From Symsagittifera roscoffensis (Eukaryota; Xenacoelomorpha; Acoela; Convolutidae): DNA of 64,000 bases. A program made the translations under genes and the position numbers. This document shows positions 22,701 to 34,597 of the stretch, one piece after another (within the stretch, counting starts at the first letter, position 1; every line of letters starts with the position of its first letter). Location of the stretch: contig NC_087064.1 in assembly GCF_963678635.1 (NCBI RefSeq), positions 63,853,548 through 63,917,547 on the forward strand, in the 5' to 3' direction. The notes beneath the pieces were generated by a model. That model did not search any database. It saw only the letters and a list, made by a program, of their open reading frames with translations, and had not been told where the DNA came from.

Positions 22701-23988
22701 TGATGGACCAAAGTTATTTTGGTCGTTGGATCGTTCGCCTGGATGGATACCACATGATCATAGAGCACCGTACCCGTGAGAAGCACCAAAATGCTGATAG
22801 TCTCAGTAAAAAGACAGAATTCTATGAGCGCCTAGAAGAGAAGCAGACCAATCAAGCAGAAATCAAAGACGGATTTTTATTTCTAGATAAGGAAACCTAC
22901 GATAAACTACCACTCACCAGGTGGCTGGACAAGTCAGGGCACCCCATACGAGGACAACCTGAACTTCTGGAGGAGACGGCCGCTGAAATAAAGGTATTGG
23001 CCAGGGGTGATCCTGTCCCATCAGATCTGCTAGTCCGATCGAATCTGGTGCAGCAAGAGCTTAGTAGGCTGGGTATAAACAGCATAGCCCTGCTAAATAG
23101 CACACTGAACGCGGCGCCGGACGTCATGGGGAAGCTCCGTGACTTGCTGGATAGAAAGTGGACAGGCATGATCGTGAGTGGATGGAAACCATCCAACGGT
23201 TGACCGTAACAGAGAGAACGGAGAAGAGGCAAGTGACCATTCGCAGTCGCGATGTTGAACGGGATTGCCGGTCGATAGTGAACCAGTTGGTGAACTCAAT
23301 GCCGAAGGATGTCTTGTTGAGAACTTCGTTCACAGAACTTGGGACATCGACCCAGGTCCAAGCCACCGAAGAAGTCAGGATCAAGTCGAAATCCAGCTTC
23401 ATGAGAAAAGTACAGTTTACGGATGCAAGAGAAGAGTACGAACCGAGCTTGGAGTGTTCATCCGGGGATGAGACAAGGTCCGGGGAGTCAGGCACTTTCG
23501 AGCCCGTACAGGACGACTTGTCTGTGGAGACAACGTTGGGACAACCAAAGGACAAAACATTGTCCGGGGAGTCGGATTCAAAGCGACCAAGGGACAAAGT
23601 TTTGTCCGGGGAGTCAAGAAACATCACAGACAGATCGGAACATAATGAGGTGGAATCCATCGGCTCGAGTGACGACTCGAGGCCCCAGTCCTGGGAGAAC
23701 ACATCTGAGACCACTTTCAATTCTGATTTTTCGGAGATTGCTATTCATTCCTTGTTGGTGGAATGGAAACAGCGCGGGCTGGACCGGGAAATGCATCAGG
23801 ATCCGAACAGAGACAGGTATACCTCTGATGAGGAGGGCACTGTAGTGGAAAATGCCGCAGATGAGCTTGATTTGATAGCGGTGTCGAAACGTTCAACCAG
23901 ATTACTGCTACTTGGTACGGTCGTCCGTACCAATTTGGAGCCATCTGTGCAGGAAGCAATACCTTTGAAGAAGATGCCCCTGAGGTAA
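22700..23988 (+). pseudogene. Pol linker: RNase H end plus hydrophilic spacer with repeats
   Basis: 22700-23200 continues the RNase H/connection part (YFGRWIVRLDGYHMIIEHR; KHQNADSLSKK, the typical end of this domain). 23158-23988 is a 276-codon acidic, Ser/Glu-rich spacer with internal repeats of a 'LSGES' type motif (four copies between about 23475 and 23610). It then has IAIHSLLVEWKQRGLDRE and a second acidic patch. A long disordered insert between RNase H and integrase is unusual. I find no enzyme motif in it. Confidence 0.65.
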
Positions 23989-23999
23989 GAAGCGGACAA

Positions 24000-25300
24000 T
24001 TGAATGTGGCAAAGACATATCTAAAAGCCAGATACCGGCGGTCGGATCTCCTAAGGGCTCAACGAAATGACAAATTGACGAGCAATCTGAAAAGATGGAT
24101 CGAGAACGGGGCACCTGACAAAGGAGATTTAGAGGAAGACAGCTATAAGATCTTGAAGCAATTTTTTATGAAGAGAAAAGATTTGTTGTACCTGAACAAA
24201 GAAGGAATCGTAGCCTGTAAACGCAAGGAAGAGGACAAGGTCCTTTACAAGTATAATTCAATAGTGTTGCCACAGTTATACCAGACCGAATTGCTCTTTC
24301 GTTCACATGATCAGATGGGCCATCAAGGCGTGGAAAAAGTGTACAACAGGATACCGAAACGATTCGAATGGCCTGGTTTGAAGAAGGCGTGTGAAAAGTG
24401 GATCTCTGCATGCTTGTCGTGTCAACATGCGAAGTATATCAGGAAACTAAGGTTCCCACTGCAGTCAATAGAGTCATCGGGATTCAACGAAGTAGTGCAA
24501 ATTGATCATCAGAAGATATGCATGACAGCCACGGACTACAATCAGGTGCTGGTAATGATCGATCATTTCACGAAATATGCAGAGGTAGAAACGGCATCAG
24601 CGGTAGAAACGTGCGATCACTTGATAAATGTGTGGATAGCGAGGCACGGCTGACCCATCACATTCCAATCGGACAATGGAAAAGCATTCGTGGGCGATCT
24701 CACGAAGGAGTTAATGAAGAGTTCGCAGGTGGCACAGGCCCACTCGACCACTTATCACCCACAAACGGATGGCCTAGTTGAAAGGCAAAAACGCACGCTG
24801 GTATCCTTGTTGAGAGTTGATTGCTCACGCTACATGGATGACTGGGATAGACACTTGCCGCAAGTGATGGGCGCTTACAACAGCACAGTGCATTCCACCA
24901 CGGGAATAAAGGCGCATATGATGCTAACTGGTCACGAAAAAAGCTCTTGCGTTAACGTTCTTCTACCCTGAGTATGAAGGGAAGAAAACAGCACCACAAA
25001 CGTACGTGCGTGATGTTATCAGAAGGCAAAAGGACCTCAATGACTTATGCAGGAGGAACACGCAACAAGCGCAAATTAGACAAAAAAGGAAATTTGATAA
25101 AAAAGACTGCAGATGCAAAAGCCTACTCAGTCGGCGATTACGTCTGGGTGTTCCAGGAAGTAGTTCCACCAAAAGGAACCAAAAAATTATTTTAAAAAAT
25201 GGCGCGGCCCATTTCAAATAACAGAAGTGCACCAAGGAGGTCGTTTTTATCGACTGAGCACCGGAAGAGCAGCTCATTACGAAAACATCAAACCGAACAA
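24000..25300 (+). pseudogene. pol: Retroelement integrase
   Basis: The zinc-binding N-domain has SHDQMGHQG and, 30-odd residues on, CLSC (HHCC pattern). The core has QIDH (first Asp, 24503 region), QSDNGKAF (second Asp) and GLVERQ (Glu), with 35 residues between the second Asp and the Glu. This is the D,D35E spacing of rve integrases. The frame 24000-24971 carries one TGA at 24651-24653. Two frameshifts follow near 24960 and 25200. The C-terminal part has KKW, then GPFQITEVHQGGRFYRLSTG and YENIKP, a GPY/F-like module. No chromodomain is seen. It would join the cDNA to host DNA. Confidence 0.9.
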
Positions 25301-26149
25301 TGTTTCATCAGAGGATTGGTGCATCCCAGCGGACATGCAAGAGGGAGACTATTTGATTGTGGATCCTGCTTGTGAAGTGAATGAAAGGGGTACGCGCGAC
25401 AAAAATGACGGGAATGAGGTGGTAGATAATTGCGATCTGCCACTGGACCTGGAGTTGACCGAGCGAATGGAGGTGGACGACGAAACTCTACCTTATGCCA
25501 AAGAGGACTGGGTCTGCCCAGAACAAACTGAAATTGACAAGGGAGTACAACTTGACTTTCCTCTCACCATGAAAACACGCCAGAGCAAGAAAGGAAGGAA
25601 CAAGAAGAAGCCCAACCCGTATGGCGAGGATTTCGTCATAGACAGGATAGTTTTAAGCGATATGATGAAGTAGCGGTGCCAAAAGAGTTCGACTTGGTCA
25701 ATGACATGGATCAGGATTGGATCGAAGATCGCTCCGAACCGGAAGTAGAGTTCAAACCAGAGATAGAGCAGACTCATGAACGAGAATTAACGAACTTGCG
25801 AGTGCTCGAATGGCTCCATGATCTGCCGGCAGATCCTAAAGAGACAATCTTGACGATTCAGGATGTCGATAAAGACGGCATCAAAAACGCCAGCCATGAC
25901 AATACCGAGTCTAACTGGGTCGCTCCAGATGGCCCTCTACGCGTTCCGCAATCCAACCTCGATCTGCTAGACTTTGGGCGATCGGCGGGGACGTCAATGG
26001 ATATTTATGTCCGGGGAGTGGGGGTAGGAATCACCCACACCAAAAAACAGGTCATTAAAAAATTAAAATCGGCGAGGGATACCGGAGAACTGGAAACGGA
26101 AGGCGAGAACGCTAAAAAACCACGGACGACCTTTTGGACAAATTTTTGA
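25300..26149 (+). pseudogene. Acidic extension between integrase and macro-like domain
   Basis: Two open pieces, 25227-25673 and 25676-26149 in another frame, follow the integrase without a new clear start. They are rich in Asp/Glu with a basic patch (TRQSKKGRNKKKPNPYGEDF). The later part, DGPLRVPQSNLDLLDF and YVRGVGVGITHTKKQ, looks folded. I do not recognise the domain. It joins straight on to the macro-like domain, so the original pol product probably ran through both. Confidence 0.55.
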
Positions 26150-26183
26150 ACCTTATTTCGACCTACCGAACCATTATTCAAAC

Positions 26184-26635
26184 AATATCGTCATAACGGA
26201 CAGCGATTTCATACTCCCGGAACGTACATGCGCTATAGCGATAACCGCGGATGTAAGCTTCAAAACAGCACTAGCGGCTGACTTTAAAAGAGAGTATAAG
26301 AATATCGAGTTTTTATGGAAACAGAGGCAAGTGTAGGAGGGATGATAGCGCTGCCCCCTGTTGCATCACAGATACCAGTGAAAGATTTGTGTTTCCTGGT
26401 TGCGAAGGCCACTGATAGGCAACACGTAAATCCAGAGAGCCTGGTATTGGCCTTGACTCGACTTAAGGATTTTCTGGTTGAGAGCGGAGTGACCTCAATC
26501 TCTTTACCATTCTATGATCCCAATAGGGGAAGGCTACATCCGAGAGAGTTATATGCCCTTGTACACGTGATATTTTCAGAAACTGACATAGAGGTTTACT
26601 TACATAAAAAGTACTATCTGAGCATATGCTAGGAG
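26184..26635 (+). pseudogene. Macro-domain-like module (ADP-ribose-binding type) at the end of pol
   Basis: Frame 1 (26184-26318) reads NIVITDSDFILPERTCAIAI and TADVSFKTALAADFKREYKN. After a one-base shift, 26332-26635 reads LCFLVAKATDRQHVNPESL, LTRLKDFLVESGVTSISLPF, HPRELYALVHVIFSETDIEV and a short tail. This is the block order of macro domains of the OARD1/Appr-1''-phosphatase class: a central alanine-rich helix after a beta strand, the 'VTSISLP' strand, then 'hxxFxxTDIxV'. Macro domains bind or remove ADP-ribose. The glycine-rich loops that contact ADP-ribose are poorly kept (ADVSFKTALAADF instead of the usual D-x-x-M-G-x-G-I-A), so binding is uncertain. An alternative is a structural relative only. 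Confidence 0.55.
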
Positions 26636-26639
26636 TTGC

Positions 26640-27084
26640 ATTCGGCGATGAGTGGTTTTCATTAAGTTCACTGTATAAGCATTAGTATTAACTCCTAGGT
26701 TAGTTACTAGGGATCATGCTTTGTGTAATAGTGTGAATATGTAAGGTTTATGTGTTATTTTTTTGTTAGGCTATGTTTTATGCGATGTTTTTGTCATAAA
26801 AGACACGGGACACTCCAGTTAGTGAAAGTGACAGGGCTCATTTGTGTTACCTTGATAAGGTTGAAGGTGGACGATCCACCTTGGTGCTAAATTTTTAATC
26901 AGCAACGACGAGAAAACTTCAATGGATAGTTTTTAGAGACGTGAACGATGTTTTATCCTGGAAATGGGACGGGATGAAAAGATGATTGTAAGTCGTGACT
27001 TTTTAGATCTTGATTGATCCAATTTTGTTTAATGAATTTAACAAATCAGAAGGAACACGACGACAAAAGATAAACTATAGAAAG
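26640..27084 (+). other. Intergenic region between pol and the second coding block
   Basis: No open frame. It holds a T-rich stretch (26755-26775) and a perfect hairpin AAGGTGGA-cga-TCCACCTT (26864-26882). Ten nt later comes TTTTTAATCAGC (26892-26903). The same hairpin-plus-motif arrangement recurs at 35894-35926. It could direct termination, internal initiation or splicing of a separate message for the downstream block. Confidence 0.5.
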
Positions 27085-28737
27085 ATGGGTGACACGAATG
27101 ATTTGATGAAATTCCTCTCAGCGAGCCTAGGAGCGACTCTGGACGAGATATATCAGCGGCTGATTTACTGTGACTTTGCACAAGAAGACCCGGGATTGGC
27201 AATGTTTGTGGTCGCGCTCCTCAACGCATTAGGACGAGAGGGTCGAGGGAATCGCCCCACGGAAGTAGTGTTGATGCTGGCCTTCGGTGAGTCCGAGACC
27301 GCCGAGAGAGGTCGAAACCGACTAATGAGCTGATGGCGGCGAGGAATGTCTGGCCACGACTTGGCTCGTGAGCCGGGACTAGGCGGGCAGAGGGATCACC
27401 AGCTAGGTGAGAGGCCCCTACCTGTTCAACCGGTACAGCCGCTCATTGGAGCAAAGAGACTACGTGATGGGCCGGGCCAGTCATACTCAGTAGATTCTCC
27501 AACAGCTGCTCCTCCACTGAAGAGGGTGAGGATGAACGAGATAGAGATCCAGACCTCGGAGACGATCGAGACGTTGGAGAAGAAGGATAAGGATCAGAGC
27601 GAGCTGTGTGCCAAGCTGCAGGAGTGCAGGGCAATAGCTCGAGAAAGAGACGAATGGAAAAAGAAGTTCGAAGATCTGTAAATGGCCTTCAAGGAAGAAG
27701 AGATAAAACACCTGAAGGAGTTATATATGGCGAGGGTGAGCCAAGTGTCACCGGAGGTTCTGGCGACGATGAACTCCTCGGAGGCATCCAGGGTCACACG
27801 TCCCAGGACGAAGGCAGAGGAGCTCCTCAGCAGACAAAGCCCGAGGCTCCTCAGCAGACCATCACAGTCTGCCCCGAACCCGAGAAAAACGATACCGGAT
27901 CCTTCAGACACCTATTTGGCTCCCCAGTTTCAAGAGTCATTCAATCAGGTGGCCAGAGCAGCGATGAATGAGATCAACAGGACCACTGGCCGGACGCCGG
28001 GATGGGTCGTTCCTTCCCAACGCCTTGATCGTTCCTCAAGTAGCTCGGAGCGAACACATCGAGCCATAGTATCAACGGGGAATGCGCATGGCGGAACGAT
28101 TCAGAAGTCTCGCGTAGTTGACATCAGGAAGAACCTAACGGTACGCAACCAGTTCGTGCAAGTAGCCGCGGAGCATCCTCGAGCTTGTTTGAATGGCATG
28201 GGCTGGAACCCCGCCATAAGCAACCAGGCAATTTGCCCAGGGGGTCGTCATTTGGTTATAGGAGATAGTTTAGTGAGGGATCTGAACGAGATCTTTGTCA
28301 ATGGTCAGACTACTGTTCTATCTTTTGAAGGAGCTTCCGTGGCTCAGGTCATCAAAATGATGGAGTTCCAGGGCGAGGATCACCTAGACACGTTGGTGAC
28401 AATGCTCGGAACCAATGACGTTTAGAGGGCCCCTGTAACCCCAGAGGACAAGTGGGATCCCCTATTGGTGTGCCTTTTGAATGAACTGAAGGAGAAATAC
28501 AGGCCTAGACTCGTGGTGCTGTGCACGATACCGCAGAACCCGGAGGTGGGCACGCCGGTGGCGGATTTTATGAACGGCAACGTGACCCGGGGGAACGAGA
28601 TGACCCGCAGTCTGGTGAGAACCAACCCCATTGAGCTGCGACTCATGCGCCGTGAGAAAATGCTGCGCATGATTGATCATCTCGCGCTCAACAGATATGG
28701 TATACATTTCAATCCCAGCAAGGGAGACGCTGGATAA
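27085..28737 (+). pseudogene. Second coding block, part 1: coiled segment and SGNH-hydrolase-like domain
   Basis: A single frame runs from the ATG at 27085 to 28737 with only three stops (27331-27333, 27679-27681, 28423-28425). Order: a short alpha-helical domain (NDLMKFLSASLGATLDEIYQ), a Pro/Arg-rich linker, a charged coiled-coil-like helix (about 27540-27720), a Ser/Arg-rich linker, then an SGNH-like domain. Visible blocks are HLVIGDSLVRDL (nucleophile Ser in GDS) and TMLGTNDV (GxND block). YGIHFN lies where the last catalytic block normally reads DxxH; the His is kept but the Asp is replaced by Tyr. SGNH domains are esterases. Similar esterase domains are known in some CR1-like non-LTR retrotransposons, so capture by elements has precedent. 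Confidence 0.6.
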
Positions 28738-28742
28738 ACGAC

Positions 28743-30336
28743 GTGTTCCAGACGCAGTTAAGGTTAGTGGAGCAAGAATCGAGGACGACCAACACACTGG
28801 CTCGGACCAGTTCGAATAGAGGAGGTAAAGTGAGGGGTAACGTGCCGGAATCACTCGCCAATCGCCTCGGGCCCCTGGCAATGGAAACGGGTGCAGCCGC
28901 TCCCGTTGCTCCAAGCTCAGTTGTGAGAGAAAGGTTGGGGACTGCTCCTCCCCCTAGAAGACAATAGTTGGAGAGCTGATTTGGGAGGTCGGTTAATCAG
29001 AACCAGACTAGCTCCCAGACCGTGTCTAGGACGAGTAACCCGCCCACTACAGCAACTCTTGCTTCGACAACAAACCAATCAACGAGCGCCGTGCCGGCGG
29101 AAGGAATTGAACCAAGCATCTTGCTGCTTTGGAACCGTCCAGACCCCAGCGGTTGGAGTTAGTAAAAGACGGACATGTCGGCGAGAGTGAACATGGGTAC
29201 ATTGACGTGTCGAGAGGACGCTAAAAGGATGATCGGTGGAGATGATCCCACAGTGTCGAGATTATATCCACTGGGCGTGGACTGGCTGTTAGCGGAACAG
29301 GAACAGTTTAGCTCCGCGACTACGCTCAGGTTCGTGGACCTTGATGGATTGCCTCAGGACAATACCTTTGGGCCCTTGAATACCCGATCTCTTACGGACG
29401 TCCGTCGGATAGCCAGGGAATTGACACCACCTGCTAGGAAGGTCAAATTTCTGGCAGAGAATAAGCCCAATAACAAGCACCACAAGCTGTATAGTCAGTT
29501 CTCCAAGCCACCCGGCCAGGCGCCTGGTGAGTACACGAGAGACTATCCGCGAGCAACCTCGGTGGAAGGGGACGATATGAGACACGCGGGACTGAAGGCA
29601 CCAGTGGCAGACAGCCTGTTTGCTGCCTATGATCCTTTGGATATAAAGGCTGCTAAGTATCTGATAATTGCCAGTTCAGACTATCTCTACACGCCCCGTT
29701 CTCACTTTTGGCCGGATGTGATCTTCTTGGCAGCGCCTAAGTTAGACTGGGGACAATCAGCAGGCATGACGATAAGCGTGCGGAGGACGATCAGCATGGA
29801 CCCGCAGGTGATAGTAATTGCCGACTCGAATGACTACTTGCAGAGTAGAGGAGTCCCGTCTGACGGATGGATCAATCCCGAGCAATGAAGTCATAGGAGA
29901 AGCTATAATGACGTTGCTCTCAGCCATGACCGAAGTGGAGGCATCAGTGCAGCGACACTTCACCAGGAATGTAGTGAAGATCATCTTTGTATTATCACCG
30001 GGGTATGCCACATTGCCAGAACCCCTACAGTTTGTGTACACGATGGTCACATCTCTAGCTGAGGGACGATTCAGCGTGATAATACCTAGGCCGAACAGGA
30101 TGGTGGACCCTAACAATTACTACCCACCCCGCTCGGAGCTTCCTGCCATCTGGGCTGACATTTCCAGTGCCATCCAGGAATTCAAGGATTGCAGCACAAC
30201 TCGGTTGGTGCTGGATGAAGTCCTGAGGTTGGAGCTGTCCAGCGTCGCCAGGTTACTGAAGTTGAGGCCAGGGGTAGATCATAATCACTTGTTAGTAAAA
30301 AAAAGGTGGCCAATGGCCTCTGGTTTAGGCAGATAG
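28743..30336 (+). pseudogene. Second coding block, part 2: uncharacterised, possibly a second SGNH-like fold
   Basis: 28743-29888 is one frame with stops clustered at 28965-28979 and 29160-29165; 29818-30336 continues in another frame. The first third is a Ser/Thr/Pro linker. The rest looks globular: GVDWLLAEQEQFSSATTLRF, DPQVIVIADSNDYLQSRG and VVKIIFVLSPGYATLPEP. The pattern 'strand-xDSND' followed by a later strand-rich part suggests another Rossmann-like or SGNH-like domain, but I see no full catalytic set. Function unknown. Confidence 0.45.
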
Positions 30337-31256
30337 ATTATGTGGGAAATGAACAGGGGAGCACGGTTAGAAGGAATATGACATCGGCGGATGAGGACCT
30401 CATGGCCTTGGCCTTGGGGACGAAGCCACCTACCAATGCATGGTTGTGCTTGTCGCCAAGAGTTTGTTCCTTGAGAGAAGACGCGTTCGAGCATGCACCG
30501 GCGGTGATCAATGAGATACACGCGTATCTGAAAAACTTGCTCAACCTTGCGCGTATCAGGAGTTAGCCGGAGGCATGATGTTGCAATTGATGCAGGACGT
30601 GAACACGATGTCATTAGATATATTGCAAGCAGATATTTTGGCAACGAGGGCACAATATGAGAGATCAGACGCTATCTTGGGTGGAATGGGAGTGGGATGG
30701 ACGCCATTTTTCCTGTCAACGTGTTACCCGAGGGCCTCCCGGAATCTGATCGCGAGCTTTGTTAAGGACATCTGGAAACTGTCGATCGGTCTGGTACTAG
30801 CACTGTACGTGACGTTTGGTCACGAAAAATTTGTGAAAGGACCTGCGAACCTCTTCACCCAAGCGTTAGCGGACCTGAGATTGGATGGAATCCTTACCCT
30901 GATCGCCATGACGACAACAACTTCAGGGAGCGAGTCGTGAATTCAACGCGCAGTTGGAAATCGCCTCGTTCAGGAAGATGAAGGATTGGAGGATTCTCTT
31001 GCTCCAATACCTCCTGCAACAGAATAGGAGTATCACAGGAGAAGATAAAGTGGCAACGGGAGCGAGTGAATGCAAGCAGTATTGTGGCATGACCCTGCTG
31101 ACCGATCTGGCTGTGATGATGCGGATCAATCCGCTGGCTCTAGTTCATGGACTGAGGGAGTTCGTCACAATGGTGTACGGACCCGTGATGTCATTTGTGT
31201 TCCCGGGCGTACAAGTGGAGGCATACAGGAACTCGGTGTGGATTGTTCCGTGCTGA
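30306..31256 (+). pseudogene. Second coding block, part 3: uncharacterised helical region
   Basis: Three successive open pieces in different frames (30306-30566, 30575-30940, 30954-31256) read continuously as one helical protein. Examples are TSADEDLMALALGTKPPTNA, ATRAQYERSDAILGGMG and LLQYLLQQNRSITGEDK. A moderately hydrophobic stretch (LSIGLVLALYVTF, near 30780-30820) could be a membrane or core helix. The many frame changes at natural joins show a decayed long reading frame. No family recognised. Confidence 0.4.
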
Positions 31257-31259
31257 ATT

Positions 31260-32439
31260 GGGTAGAACAGAAGGAGCTGAGAGGGTTGGCTAGCAACGAC
31301 AGGTTATTCGGAAGAATAGCGGAGTCGGGTTGGATGTTGATGGACTTCAAGTGCCGAATGGGCCGCGAGGACCTTTCCCATGTCCAGTTTAATCCGAAGC
31401 TTTGGAATCTGCGACCAGTGGTGAAGGATTCAGGAGAGGCGATGCGGGTCCCTCTTTGGCCGGAAGCATATGCAAACGTCGAAGAGAACCAGCAAGCGTG
31501 GCTTTCCGGGTCCAGGCCGCTGCCGGTCCAATGCTCCCTATACCCACCGATAAGGAGGATGTTGTTGGGAGTCAAGTCTCCTGCCATTGCCTCTCGCATC
31601 GGAGCGGCTCGCGATGCGGAAGAGAGAATGCTGAAATGGAGTGAAGGGATGGAGCCGCACTTCATCAGTTGGAACGTTGCGGCCATGCACACATTCGACT
31701 TCACATTTCCTGATGCTTGGAGCCGGAACAAGATCAAGGCACCACCTTCCAGGAGACCAGAGGTCCCGGCTGACGTGTGGAATGATGTGTATACACCCGC
31801 AGATGATTTGTCACGATTGAAGTGGTCAGGAGAAGTGAAAGTGGTAATATTGGAAGTGATAAGGTAAAGGAGCGCAGAGGAGGCACGTACATAACGATTG
31901 ATGATCTGGCGCCATGTGGCGATGAGTCGGTAGAAATCCTGGTGAATGACGAGTTATTCTATCACGCAGGGGATCTGACCGTACCGGCGCGGCCGGACTC
32001 GGGCATGGATATACGACAAGGCCCCTTTCGGGACCTGGACCAAAACCAAACACGAATGATAAATGAACTGATGGATCAGGTCGACGATCACATGAAGGGA
32101 AAGGGAGAGAAGTCGGTTGGATTGGACCTAGGAGCGTTGGAGAGAGACTTGCTGGAATACCAGTTTAGTGAAGACGACGACGGGGAAGTCGATGGGAATC
32201 TATTGCTGATGACACCATCGTCTTTCATGTCCCCAACGAAGGAGGCGCCGGCTAGCTTATCCCCAGTGGATCCAAGAAGCCTGGCAATGGACCACCGGAG
32301 TAGGGACCTACAGAAACTGCTCCATGAATCACCAAGGAGGAGGAGAATTGAAGAGACCATGAGTGTATCCTTCCTGAGCACGCTACCTGAAGAGGAATGG
32401 GAAAGATACCAGAGCGAACTTGAACGCAAGATGGAGTGA
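31260..32439 (+). pseudogene. Second coding block, part 4: uncharacterised
   Basis: The meaningful reading starts near 31260 (LRGLASNDRLFGRIAESGWM) and runs to 31867. It shifts frame at about 31825 and continues to 32439. The first part contains several Trp/Pro-rich segments (YPPIRRMLLGVKSPAIASRI; MEPHFISWNVAAMHTF), suggesting a globular domain. The second part is acidic with Ser/Pro-rich linkers and ends in LPEEEWERYQSELERKME. No recognised motif. Confidence 0.4.
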
Positions 32440-32826
32440 CCTGGAGCCGAGTGACCTTCATGGAGAGGACATGGGACGTGATACGCAGATACGGGACGCA
32501 GTCCGTAATGAAGGTGGGGTTAAACCAACCCATCGTGCGCGAGGTTCTAGAGAAGCTAATGAGCTCCGTAGAGTCTTATGTTCTGACCGAGTCAGTCACA
32601 GAGGACAGTGCTGATGATCAGCAGATCACGAGAAAAATTTCCCGTTAAGCGAGCCAAGAAAGGGCTGAAACGGTTGAAAGGGAAAACAGAAAGCATGACC
32701 GTGAATCAAAAAGTGGTGAAGTCGAAAGCCAGTGCAAAGGTGGCCTCGTTGGCAAGAGCAGCTCGGCCAATTGAGAATGGGCAAGGTGATGGTGCGACGC
32801 TGGCCGGGGAGAAAAAGAGAACCTGA
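32436..32826 (+). pseudogene. Second coding block, part 5: basic region
   Basis: 32436-32648 (VIRRYGTQSVMKVGLNQPIV) is followed, in an overlapping frame, by a strongly Lys/Arg/Ser-rich piece (32641-32826: VKRAKKGLKRLKGK). The basic tail could bind nucleic acid. Part of the same decayed reading frame; no family recognised. Confidence 0.35.
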
Positions 32827-32834
32827 TACCCTCG

Positions 32835-33830
32835 ATGCTATTGGCAGGTTTGACCACAACGGCAACAAGGTCGAAGAAAAATGCACGGACTTCGGCGGAT
32901 ACTAAGCTAGAAATGGAAGTCATCAGTCAGTTTGAATCTGGAGGACTTGATGATTACAAGCCCTCGCGAACCAACATGGCCCGGATGAAGCTGGAGGGAC
33001 AACTCGACGTGGTAGAGTATAGTCGGATCACGGTGCCAGACTCAGTCTACGTGGGAGATCCGGCAGGGGGTTATGTGGAGATGCTTAAGGCGAGGAATTC
33101 CGCGAGAGGGCACCTGATGGCCTGGAAGGAGAAGCAAGCCATGTAGGAGTATTTGAAGGAGCTGACGGAGAATTCTAACTTGAATCGGAAAGAACACGAC
33201 AGGGTGATGTCCTAAGAGGCAAACCAATTTGGGCTGAAAAAGCTGCTGGAAATCTCTTGGAGGGAAATCTCTAAGACGATGCATGCACCTGCGACGGTGG
33301 CAGCATACCTGGCCTATCCGTGTGCAAGAACTGACTTGCAAGTACGATTGGCCTGGTGTTTGATGGGAATCAAGAAGTCAGAATATGAGGCCAACAACGA
33401 CTCGAAATCAAAGGAACAGAAACTGGAATTGATGGAAGCCCTGCGAGTATTGATTTCTAGAGACGATTCGGCGATAGCCTGGGCTAAGTGTAAAGATGCC
33501 CTTTGCTTTGAGAGGTTCGTGGTGGATCGTATCCCCACTCCTGTGTTGGGAGAATGCATAAAAACCATTCGGCAAGGGGTAGTTGATTGTGAACGAAACT
33601 TTCTGAGGGCACTCCTGGAGCAATATCAGGACATGCCGCTGGCCATACCAAATAAGGAGTCGAATGACTTGGAGAGCTATCGCAGGTTGGAATAAGTGAG
33701 AAAGTATTCCAACAAAGAGCTGAAAGTGAGCCGGGAGTCAATTGAAGCAGTCAGGGGACAGAAAGACCATGCAACACTGGGGAAGTTGAAGTCGTTCAAT
33801 ATGTGTCTGGCATACCAGGGATGGCATATA
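32835..33830 (+). pseudogene. Second coding block, part 6: helical, uncharacterised
   Basis: One frame with stops at 33144-33146, 33213-33215 and 33693-33695. The content is consistently protein-like and mostly alpha-helical (QKLELMEALRVLISRDDSAI; CFERFVVDRIPTPVLGE). After 33800 the sense moves to another frame. Function unknown. Confidence 0.4.
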
Positions 33831-34493
33831 ATCCCTTCGTGAGTGAGGATGCCAGGGAAGCGTACTTCGACTATGAGCAAGTGGTAGTAGTTGATTTCTG
33901 GGTTGAGCGAGTCAAGGAAACTGGCATGTTGATGATTGAACAACCCAGACTGGGAATTGTTTTGGAAGAACGAGTGGTCGAACCCTCGGTTCCCGAGCTG
34001 AAGGGGCAAGTGAGTTTTGATTGTGATTCTTGGGACGGTCCCTTGAAAACCAGCTTAGTAAACATGTGGGAGCTCATGAAGCCTTCTTGGTGTCCACATC
34101 TAAACGCTGTTTTAATCTGGGACATGACGGCAGATGTCACGTTGGACTTGGATGACGACGCGAATCTACACGATCTGACCATGATACACCATCTGATGGC
34201 CCTGAGAATAACGAAACAGAAGAACAACTCATCCACGGAACCATCCGAGGGAAATCCATTTAGTGATTGGCTGACACAGGGTACCTGTCTAGCCCACAGT
34301 CGTGGAATGGACGGACATGTGTGCAACTCGGGGCATTTCCCAACTGGCGCAACTGTATGGGAGATTGAGCATGTCGGACAAGAGTGAAATGGAGTTGATT
34401 GCGGACTGTCATGGAGTAACGGAGGTGAACTTGATCACCGCCTTGAGATTTTGCAGCATGACGAGCTCTATAGAATCACTGGAACGCGCCTAG
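33803..34493 (+). pseudogene. Second coding block, part 7: uncharacterised
   Basis: The main frame is 33803-34387 (VSEDAREAYFDYEQVVVVDF; VLIWDMTADVTLDLDDDANL); a short open piece follows to 34493 in another frame. Strand-rich with an acidic loop and two Cys/His near the end (CLAHSRGMDGHVC). That cluster could bind metal, but the spacing fits no finger I know. Confidence 0.35.
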
Positions 34494-34597
34494 AGCGTGC
34501 CCATGGGCTAGTGACGTCCCTTAGTGTGGAAGTGTTCCCTGGAGCGCTACAGACATAGCAAAAGATTGGAGGCTGGCAAGAGGCTCTAGAAAACGAA

